Shown piece after piece: positions 55,129-64,000 of a stretch of 64,000 nucleotides of DNA (position 1 is its first letter; every line of letters begins with the position of its first letter). Position numbers and translations under genes: made by a program. A model generated the notes under the pieces. That model worked only from the letters and a program-made list of their open reading frames with translations. It did not search any database and was not told the origin of the DNA. The stretch covers positions 11,782,001 to 11,846,000 of the forward strand of contig NC_088317.1 of assembly GCF_910592395.1 (NCBI RefSeq), read 5' to 3'. This stretch comes from Lineus longissimus (lineage: Eukaryota > Nemertea > Pilidiophora > Heteronemertea > Lineidae).

Positions 55129-56691
55129 CACTACTTACACAAAGTACTTCTAAAGTACTGCGACATCACACAAGACCCGTCGTCCACCTAATTCTGCTTC
55201 GTTTAGAGGCAGCCTGTCTGACGACGACTAACAATGAACGGACGGTATTGTAAAAGTTTCTCACAGGTGAGCAAACAAAAACATTGTGTGACATATGATG
55301 CTCCTCTGTAGATACACTTGCTGTTTTGGCGAAGTGCCATTTCCTCATGTGCTATAGTAATTGTAAATCAACGGACGCCATTTTAACAGAGGCTAAATAG
55401 GAGTCATATAAAAAATAGATATTGTTAAATTAATAAAACTATGCGAGATCACGGCCTCGCACTAGGTTTTTGCTCTCTTTCTGCTAGGGCCCTGCAGGGA
55501 GCACACGGCTTTTTCGTTCTTCCCGGGTTTCATGTGTTTTATTCGTATTATTCGTCCTGGTTGGAATCCTGTGCCATGTTGACTGTTTGAAGGCGGTTTG
55601 CAGCGGTTCGTTGAAGGAAGTTCGGCGGTCCTGGTAGGATTATTCCGATAATTTCACCTTTCAATTCCAAAAATTACCTGGGAGTCGGTAGGGCATAGTT
55701 TTCGGTCACTCCCCTTCGTACTGTCTTAATGACATGCATTTATATCGAACCGCAAATTTGTTTGTGAGCTCATGTTTTGATTACGCTTCCAAACCTGTGT
55801 ATTGGCATAATCGCTTTGTATGGGATTTCTCCCTTGTGTATGTGCAAATTGTGCTATACGCTAGCTCATGCATTCGTATAGTTTTATTCCTATTCTGGCC
55901 GGTTTCGTTGGCCTGTAGGTTTTGTCTTCGCGTTTGTTGTGGACAGATTTAATATCGTTGACGTTTCCTGCACTGTTCTGGTTTTCCAGTTAGTTGGGTA
56001 ATCTTACTCTTTAGGTCATTTGCTTAGGCCTGGACTAATAAATTATAGTCCTTTGTGATGGTGCGTTAGATTGTCCTGTGGTTGCAAAGGTCATCGTTGG
56101 ATGGGTCTTGAAGCTCGGTTCTAGTCGTTGTTTCCGGGTTCAACAAAAAGGACACCATTCTTTAAACACCTAAACTGTGGGCGTGTTATACAGATTTGGT
56201 TGTTTTCTAGTTTACAGAACTAGGCGTTAATCGGTGACGTCTTGTTCAAAATAGTGCATTCAAGCACTTCTAGCATTCTTCGTAGTAGACATTCGGTTCA
56301 GCCATTGTGGTTGAATTTGTAGTTGAATTTATTCGACTACTAGCAAATAGCATTCGTGTCTACACTGCTCGACAGCCGGAATTATAATTGGCATTCAGCT
56401 GTCGTACATCTCCTTCGTTTACACGCCGCCAGTTTAGGTTTACGCCCGTGACAGTATTAATAAACAAACATTGGGTCAAAATTGGGTTCACACATCATCT
56501 AAAATTCAGTAAGAACCAAAGTTCAAGTTGTATCACCTTGTTATTTATTTGATTCCTTGTTTCAAATTTGACTTATAAGTCAGAACAGTATAGCCCAGCC
56601 ATGTATTGTTAAAATTCAACATTATATATCAAACTATAGTCGACAAAACGTATATGTGCATTATTGTACAAAACTATAAACATATCCATAA
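55129..56691. other. No gene recognised; T-rich, moderately GC-rich in part
   Basis: Contains the phrase gatcacggcctcgcactagg (about 55,447) and a long T-rich stretch without open frames above about 72 codons. It could be retroelement untranslated sequence; nothing decisive. Confidence 0.35.
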
Positions 56692-57036
56692 TCAAATATA
56701 AACTTTGCCCGCTTGTTGGTCAAGCGCGAGGTTTAAGAGGAACCCAGAACCTCTCTTCAAGATATATTGCGCCGCCCACAGGCTAGCAACAGGGTGTGAA
56801 GCCAAGGGGGTATTGACATAGTCTCCAGGGCAGCGGAAGACGAGGCAGCCGACGGTGGACAGCTGATTGGTACTGGTATCAACGACCGTGAAGGGTGCTG
56901 CCATTGGAGTTAGAAGCAACAGCCATAACCAGGTGGGTCCTGTGTTTGTTCGAATTCTACCATCCTCGTTGTTAATTGGTATCCGAACCTTCGTCAAAAC
57001 ACTTGCCACATAACTTTTGAAAGTGAGCAACTGCAA
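56692..57036 (-). CDS. Unrecognised minus-strand open frame, hydrophobic centre
   Basis: 114 codons, higher GC than the surroundings and no interruptions. A hydrophobic stretch (TWLWLLLLTPMAAPF, about residues 34-48) could be a membrane segment. I do not recognise the family. It may be one exon of a gene or chance. Confidence 0.3.
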   Translation of the reverse strand: MQLLTFKSYVASVLTKVRIPINNEDGRIRTNTGPTWLWLLLLTPMAAPFTVVDTSTNQLSTVGCLVFRCPGDYVNTPLASHPVASLWAAQYILKRGSGFLLNLALDQQAGKVYI

Positions 57037-57417
57037 CCTTTCTGTTTTCAGGTAATCCCCCTAGTGATGAAACAATGAATCACATTGGCTGATTTTCAAT
57101 AGCAAACAGTGCCTACTGATATGCTATACAATGACCGTACATGAAAAGAAAATATTCAAACAGTGTCTAGTTGACCAAACATTTAAATTCGAACTTTGAC
57201 CTCTAAAACCTTGAAAAAACCGGTCAAACCATATATCTGTGTGATATATAGCTATCATCAGAAATCACACTGACAATATTAATCATATAAAATTTCGTTT
57301 TGCAAGACTTATCAGAAAATTCCTTTTTTTCACGAAACATTTGAAGACACCGACCTTCTATCACCTTCAACCTTAATTCTTGTCAACATATTGAGATGCC
57401 TATACCATGACAATACA

Positions 57418-57757
57418 AACAAGAGCTACACAGAGAGAGCACATTATACGCCCGCCATAAGAGTAAAGGGTGGTTGGTCAGGGTGAAAAGTGTGTGAAGT
57501 AGCAGGTAAGTGGAAAATGGAAACAGGTCTTCGTGACCTTGACCTTTGACCTTTGGACCTCCAAATCAATAGGCTTCTTCGGGCCTATACTAGTGCCCTG
57601 CAAACCAGGTTTGGTGACTATACATGATGTAGAATATACATGTTGAATTTCAGTAATCGCGTGGACAATGAAAAGTTAACGGACGGACGGACGGCCCGAC
57701 GAGCAGACGGACACCGAGGGCCATACCATAATACGCTCCGGAGCGGGCGTATAATAA
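57418..57757. repeat. Short dispersed repeat with ACGCCCG/CGGGCGT ends
   Basis: Begins acaagagctacacagagaga, with tatacgcccgcc near its left end and gagcgggcgtataataa at its right, plus a ggacggacgg run. Non-coding, MITE- or SINE-like. Confidence 0.55.
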
Positions 57758-58490
57758 TAAAAAGATATGATCACTGCTATATTTGAACTTTGATCCAGCT
57801 AAAATTTGGGGTACACACAAAGTGGGGTACTAAAATACTTTTTTATGATTCACCACCACAGCAAATTAGAACCCTGAAAAAAAACGACAAACATATATGT
57901 ACCAGCTGACAATGAAATTTTGTACTCTTGCATCTATGACCCTGAAAAGTATCCAAACTTACAATATACACACATGCAGTTTCTTCTTCTGGTCAGGAGA
58001 TAAATAGTTTTTACAGAAATAAGCAGGAAGGTAATAAGATAGGAGGCAGGTTCTCCCTGACCATGGGTCAACATTCAAAAATTATTCTGAATCATGGATA
58101 AGACCAGAATTGGTCATGTGAAGTTCAGAAATCTAAATAAATACTGGGCATGACAATATCAGGGCAGTAAATACTCTGTTCACTCGTGTCCCCGGGACAC
58201 TTTAAATTTGTAAGGGCCGAGCAACTCATGGACTTCATTTAAGTTTCATCGGTGTAGGAATATCACACAGGATGTCTAATGCCTTTTTTTCTCACCAAAA
58301 ACAGTAGGAATGAAATCAATGTGAGAACTTGACCATCATCAGTGACCAAAATGTGAAAAATCTGTCTTTAAAAAAGGCAATACAAAAGGACACGCAGACA
58401 TAATGTGACCGAGTTACCGCAAAAACATCAACGCGATTGTGTCGAGCACACAAGATTTGAGTTATCAATTACCATTGGGCAAGCTATGAA
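57758..58490. other. Gene-free stretch
   Basis: No coding or RNA feature recognised. Confidence 0.5.
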
Positions 58491-58686
58491 TTAAAGATTG
58501 ACTGGAACAACCTTGCAACATATATCCAAAGAACCTCCCTCCTTAATCATTTCCTCCTGAAATACATGTAAGGCAATTTGAACAGACAACTTAACATATT
58601 GCTTACCATACCCTCTCCTCTCAGTTTGAATGACGCAGTCGTTCTTGTGACCTGTTCTTGCTAGTTCTTGTGTTTCCAGATGTGAA

Positions 58687-59906
58687 TTAAGCCACACAAC
58701 AGAGGTTATAATAATCACCTGATAACTTTGAACCAAAGTTCGTATTGGCTGCAGGGAAGTCACGGAACAACAGACATTTTGCCACAAAGGCAAAAGTTGA
58801 GATTAGCTTATCCAAAAATTTCAAAGTTGAGATTAGCTTATCCAAAAATTTCACTTGCTTGATGAATGTTTGGGTAATCTCTTCTGGATTGTTCATTGTG
58901 TCGCGGGCTATGGCAAAGAAGAGATGTAGTGACGTTCCCCTATCAGCTGTTAACTTGCCTGTCCTGTAGAATGTTGAGGAGCCTCTCAATATTGTCAGAG
59001 TAGACTGTCCGACCAGTTTCTAATGTACTGGCAAACTGGAAATAGACAGACAATAGGTGCATAATAATACACTTACCAATACAATATCAACATCAAGAAG
59101 GAAATATGACGGTGATCATTTTATGCAGCTGTCAATACGAGCATTGTACCATCCCTGGTCACACTCGACACATTTTGAGGGCCTGGTGCAAAAGCTAAGG
59201 GCCATTTCCGGACATGTTTTTAGCAAAAATGGAATGTTTCTCACTAAGAATTCATTATTTTACAGGTTTGAAGAACAATGAGTTCATCACCTTTTCACTT
59301 TGTTGTCAATAAAAGGCCAGACATCCGATCTTCATGTAATTTTGCTGTAGGCCGGATATGTTAAAGATGTTCAATAAAGAGTCAAGAAAAATGTGTATAC
59401 ACTGTCTGTCTGTTTTGAGCATCTGTTACGAGCAGTCCTCAAATTCCTTATCAAACTCAAAACTTGGCCATATACTGCGAGAAGCAATTCGTACAAGTCA
59501 CAACCAGCCAGGAATTTCAACACCCTGACTGACAGGGGGATACAGAGTTCATGTTGACTGCTGCATTAAAGTAGATTCGTTCATAGCATGTCTGCACATT
59601 TTTGGGCTCTGGGGTGTGAACTGCCACTGGTCAGATTTCTTTAAAGTCAAAACTATGTGAAGTGTACACAGCCAAGATCACCCTAAAACCCTCCAACGGT
59701 GAAAGTAATTCAGGCCCCGTGGGCAGACAATACTGCACAAAGACTAGAGAATATTTTGCCCAGAGGTTCAGACTGGCTCTTACCTTGATGAGGTTTAGTG
59801 TGTAGTGTGGAGGGGCTGGCTTGGTCGGACACCAGATATCCATCAGTCGCAGCCAAACGATATCAGGCTCAACTCGTATTAAAGCCGTAAAGGTTTCTAA
59901 GCATGC
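58687..59906 (-). CDS. Minus-strand host-like gene, C-terminal exons (HEAT-like; possibly TTI1)
   Basis: Three exons can be placed. The first is 59,784-59,906 (41 codons, phase 0, acceptor gatttttag, donor gtaaga), encoding ACLETFTALIRVEPDIVWLR and a CPTKPAPPH turn. The second is about 58,959-59,035 (acceptor ctatttccag), encoding SDNIERLLNILQD and ending at a GC donor (gcaagt). The third is 58,687-58,907 (acceptor tttgccatag), encoding FIKQVKFLDKLIS. The helical hydrophobic pattern with a Pro-rich turn recalls HEAT proteins such as TTI1, a partner of TEL2 in PIKK stability, but this is a tentative recall. Phase between the second and third exon does not close cleanly, and a 30-bp tandem duplication adds ten residues in the third. 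Confidence 0.4.
58793..58852. repeat. 30-bp tandem duplication, in frame
   Basis: 58,793-58,822 and 58,823-58,852 are identical. The minus-strand protein repeats LKFLDKLIST. Confidence 0.92.
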
Positions 59907-60840
59907 CTAAAAATCATAACAGAGAAATTAATGTACTAGTCCCTGGGCGGGGGTCAGATATTTTTTACAGCTATTCTGTTATTTCGCTTAATTTTCTTTC
60001 GCTTGAAATCTATTTAACAACCACGCGCTCCAGCCTGTTATCTGTGATAGTCTGCTATCTGTATATTCACAGAATGCAGACAAGAAGAAGTCAACAAACA
60101 ACACTCCACACAAATCAGTAGAGATAAGGCCATTCAACATAAATTACTTGTTTATCATCACCGCCCGCCCCAACATTTAGGTCCCGTGCCGATTATTTTG
60201 ATATTCGATATATCAAATATCAAGGTACCGTCCGCTCCAAGTTGTGCCCTCAACTTCCAACTCAGATTCAAACAACCTACCGCCCTAATTTTACCTGACC
60301 CGGTGGCCTGTTGATAATTGATATCCATTTCCCCGTTCTGGCCATCACACATGTGGTATTAGTTACGACTAAACAAATCCAGAGACGCAGCATGCAGCCA
60401 GCCGATGCTGAAAAAATGTCTCAATACCTCAGTACAGGTGACACCAGTCTCGCTCAACGGCAATGAATTATTTTCATTCAAAGTGAATTGTCAGCACACA
60501 AAAGAATTATTGACTCAGTGAGACTACACTCAGGGAGATTTTGGAACCAATACTTTCTCAACCTCATACCTGCGTGGGCAAATGCGTATAGGCCTACCAG
60601 TTATTTTTATATTGCCGATGAGCCTGGAATCAAGATGAATAAACGCATGTGTTTTTATTTCTTGCTCAACACATGAATGTTTGACCAAAGCTTACACACT
60701 ATGTGGTGTATGAGGAGAATGTTTTCAATGGGCGAGACTTGGGGCCATGCTGCTTGCTGTCACTTTGCATGCTTGTGTCAGATATACATGTATTTGTACG
60801 GTACATGTAAAATGTCAGGGGAATAAATCATCAGCAGATC
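59907..60840. other. Gene-free stretch
   Basis: Short frames only, none with motifs. It may be intronic to the minus-strand gene. Confidence 0.4.
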
Positions 60841-61540
60841 ATGGTGCTCCTCGTGGTAAAAATCTTGTCGGGTGCCAAATGCGTGAAGGACTGGTATGGT
60901 GTAGATGTTATTGAGACTTGGTCTTTATCTGAACTGTACAATGCCTTTGCCAACGGTGAGTTTGACAGTGTGTCAATTGATAGAGAATTCAACACTGCAC
61001 GTGTTCAGGCATCAGTTGGCAGTTCTCAACAGAAACTGATGCGGATGAGTTGTGGACTTAACGTCAATGAGGTTGTGAGTAATTTTGGTAAATTTGTGCT
61101 GTTCAGTGTGGAGAAAGCTGATGATGTAGATGATAATGATGTTCCTACGAGTGCCCCATGTGCTTTTCCAAGAATGATGTCTGCATCTGCCCTGGCCTGT
61201 AGTACGTGCCATATTCCAAAGAAGTGGGAAAAGCCTGCAAACAACAAGTTTTTGTTGAAAAATCAATTGATCGATTTCCTGCATAAATCTTCTGTTGGGT
61301 GGTCAATGGATTAAGCAGAACATCTAGGAATCCAATTCATCAATACGCTCAGCTCAGTATTGTGGAACATAGATGGTAACCATTCCACACTAGCCCAGCG
61401 AGGTCATGGAGTGCCTGAAATTCTGAAGCAATTTTCAGGATACAACAAACCAGAAAACAGAAAGAGACGGCGGGTCTCTCTTAAAGAAAGTCAGCTGTCT
61501 GCAGATGCCAATGCATTATTAGGTTTTTCGTTTTTCTCAA
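60841..61540 (+). pseudogene. Unknown open frame with one nonsense codon
   Basis: A frame of 157 codons (60,841-61,314, stop TAA) continues in the same phase beyond the stop. The text after it is coherent (VLWNIDGNHSTLAQRGHGVP, then PENRKRRRVS) until a hairpin repeat at about 61,520. A Cys pair (CSTC) is at about 61,198. The style resembles the transposon-associated proteins elsewhere in this window, but I cannot name it. Confidence 0.45.
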
Positions 61541-62480
61541 AAAACGAAAACCTATTGCTTTGCTTGTGTTTTTTCTTTCTTTCTTTTTTCTACGGATTTT
61601 TGTGCAGAGCAAATCTCCGAGATGGTGATAGCTGTAGATGTGGAACTTATTTCATATGATAGGCCCAAGTCTGAAGTTGATCCTCCTTGCCCTAATTACG
61701 AAATTCATTGAGGGGGTCGGCCGCTAGGGGGCGCTAAGTGAAAATCTAATAATGGCTTTTTCTCCATAATGCGCACTTCGATTTGAACGAAACTACTTTC
61801 AACTGATGCAGAATCTTGTTGCGCATAAAATATATAGGGTGGAGACCCAAAATTTGTCAACAGTTTTGACGATAGATGGCGCTGACTGAAAAAAGGGGGC
61901 AAACACCAAAATGGTAAAATATCGGCACTGCGAGCCTTTGAGTTTATTCTAGTGGCATAGAACAATGCCTCCCTATGATGCCCAGGGAATATTTAGGTTT
62001 TGGTTGCGATCGGATATTCAATATGGCCTCCAGACCAGCCATCTTGTTTTTCTTACAAGAGCTATAACTTCCGAATGCGAACTCCGAATTGAATCAGATT
62101 AATTTCATCTGATGCAGAATCTCATTACCCACCAGATGTTACCGACGAAGTCACGTTATAGTTACAGGTTTTGATAATAGGTGGCATTTAATGCATTTTT
62201 TTACTTTTTTTCACTAACCGCCCTCTATCGTCGAAACCGTTGACAAAATCGGGGTGACGTGTCTCCTGATGTTTTGTGCGTATTAGAGTTCCGCTTCGGA
62301 TAAAGAAAGTTTCATGCAAATCGGGGTTGGCGTAAGGGAGAAAATGCAATTTTAGCATGAAACAATATATATTAAGTGGCAACGCAAAATTTGTCAGTAG
62401 TTTTGACGATAGATGGCGCTGACTGAAAAAGCGACAAACACCAAAAGGGTAAAATAACAGCACTGCGAGCGTTTGTGGAG
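61520..62480. repeat. Hairpin-led repeat with two internal 120-bp units
   Basis: Starts with the inverted repeat aggtttttcgtttttc...aaaaaacgaaaacct (about 61,520-61,554). Two units share aaaatttgtca.(c/t)agttttgacgatag then atggcgctgactgaaaaa and cggcactgcgagc-like text (about 61,823-61,944 and 62,353-62,477). No coding capacity. Confidence 0.65.
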
Positions 62481-63434
62481 CTTACTCCTTTTAACGCCAG
62501 GTGGCGTTTGGTTTCGGCGAATGGTAGATCCTGAGCAAGCCTAGATACCTACCCTTCTAGCCCTAGCGGTGGGTTCTGAAACCAAACTAATGACGCGAAT
62601 CACATTGGGTCTTACTAATTTGCGACCCTATTCGACACTCTTAAGACAACTTTCCACAACAGTTTTTTATTGCAACGGGTAATCCTTATTAATTTTTTAA
62701 TAATCTACAAACTGGATTTTAATAAATTGTATACATTTTGTGGCATTTATTGATAGTTTAGATAGTGATTTGAATTGAGAGCCATGTTGTCGGTTACTGT
62801 CGCAATTTAGTAGGCTGTCATTAACAATTCGCCATTTTGCATTCGACATTCGATTTCGACTGGGTCGGTAGGTAATTAAGTTTTTTCTCGAAAGAAATCA
62901 GCAATTGTGGAAGTGCAAAGAGGCACAGGCTTCTGATTTTACTTTTGTAGTATTGACCAGCAAAGTTAACTTCGTCGCTTTTTTAGCGGTTACCCTAGGT
63001 TAGGTAGGTAAACCGCAGGCTGTCCAACGATGTCGCGTGGCCGGGCAGCGTCGGACAGCGTCTTCGTCACTCGTGCACGTGGTCGTGTGTGTGTGTGTGT
63101 TGTGGCGGCGTGCTGCGTGCATTGCACTGCACTGTGCAGGATCATACAGTCAAACCTACTGTATTAAACCAGAATTGATGAATGCACCAAGAACATCTTC
63201 TTCAAAATAAAAAGTCAACAAGTCAAATCGAAAGCATCAAGAGATTCATGGTTTTATTCATGAGATAATTATACATAAATACTGTGGGTATGTGACAGTT
63301 GCCTTTTTAGACGTAATACATTAGACGCATCATCCCAACTGTTCTTTGGCCAACTTTTTACTCTTAGCACAGTCAGAATTCACTCTGCTCATTCGAAATC
63401 CTGTTAATTGACCTCAAGCACAACAAAATGACGG
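62481..63434. other. Gene-free stretch with a short GT repeat
   Basis: A gtgtgtgtgtgtgt run at about 63,086-63,101, next to tgtggcggcgtgctgcgtgc. No gene recognised. Confidence 0.5.
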
Positions 63435-63772
63435 TTTAAAGGGGCACTGCATTCAATCGCGAATCGGTTTCAGCACGACCACCATAGAGGGAGGCGCCTA
63501 TCGGCTAGGAATGAAACTAAGAAACACGTTATCTAAATTGCCATTGTTACCTGTATTAAGTCTATTAAACTTTCTTCAGGAAAGCATAATATCCCATAAG
63601 AATGTTTGAAGAAGCTGTGTGGAAGCTTTGACGGCAATACATCACTGAACAAACTGCATTGCTGGGTATTTTAGATACGTTTCCTGTAGTTCCATCGTTT
63701 TACCGATGGGCACCTCCCTCTACGGTGGTCGTGCTGAAACCGATTTGCGATTGAATACAGTGCCCCTTTAAA
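63435..63772. mobile_element. MITE with about 65-bp inverted repeats and TTAA flanks
   Basis: The left arm is 63,435-63,500 and the right arm 63,706-63,772, nearly perfect reverse complements (aggggcactg...caatcgc(g/a)aatcggtt). TTAA is present at both borders (63,436-63,439 and 63,768-63,771), which suggests a piggyBac-type non-autonomous element. About 205 bp lie between the arms. Confidence 0.75.
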
Positions 63773-64000
63773 TGACATTTCATATTTTGACATGCAGACA
63801 AAACGCACGTGTTTACAACACTACGTAGATCGCTTTTTCTCCTATATGCTACATCCGATTGAAATGGGATTGGTTTCATCATGGAGGATGCAGAAATAAG
63901 AAGGCGCACAAAACATACTGGTCTGTGTCGCACTGAGCTCCGAAAGCCAAATTTATTGAGCAATAGCCCACTGGGTTCTGGTGTGAACATCAATCTCTCC

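Overview
This is AT-rich animal DNA, probably from a marine invertebrate. Evidence for an animal is GT-AG introns, BEL/Pao and Ty3-type retroelements, a Tigger/pogo transposon and several MITE families. The hairpin-ended repeats (GGCC palindrome followed by GCTCACC or GCTCAGCT, with CGGACGA tails) resemble repeats I associate with molluscs and other lophotrochozoans. I cannot fix the phylum. Most of the window is transposon on transposon, and few segments look like ordinary host genes.

Layout. 0-4.6 kb: dispersed repeats. 4.6-7.1 kb: a complete Tigger-like element with a decayed transposase. 7.2-21.8 kb: an old multi-domain reading frame (USP-like protease, basic linker, unknown domain, then a transposase-like relic and a BRCT-like domain). 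It is interrupted by a composite of two identical-looking MITEs carrying 356 bp of cargo, and by a young 8.9 kb BEL/Pao element (minus strand, equal-length matching LTRs, TSD aaatg) that contains a 2,785-bp internal tandem duplication. 22-25.4 kb: Ty3/gypsy remnants, a minisatellite and a second copy of the 1.36-kb repeat. 26.4-33.4 kb: duplicated tiny-exon cassettes around the most interesting gene here, a three-exon gene at 27,296-31,312. It joins a chromodomain, a coiled coil, a DDE core whose catalytic and zinc-ligand spacing resembles RAG1/Transib/CMC transposases, and a SAP-like tail. It carries one frameshift and one nonsense codon. 33.7-37.4 kb: a 3'-truncated second BEL/Pao element. 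37.4-38.5 kb: a repeat of about 300-bp monomers. 38.5-48.6 kb: a third, old, full-length BEL/Pao element with both LTRs and 5-bp TSDs.

49.8-53.7 kb holds exons of a gene, possibly BEN-domain, embedded among three arrays. Each array is built from a different self-complementary word (CGTTTGAAACG, ATTCGATTTAAATCGAAT, TTTACCATGGTAAA). 54.8-64 kb has repeats, a minus-strand host-like gene fragment (HEAT-like, possibly TTI1) and a broken unknown frame at 60.8 kb. A hairpin-led repeat follows, and near the right edge there is a TTAA-flanked MITE.

The genes do not form an operon or pathway. The common theme is mobile DNA: insertions with precise target duplications into older element-like genes, plus many short local tandem duplications, several of which break reading frames. 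No tRNA, rRNA or CRISPR was seen.
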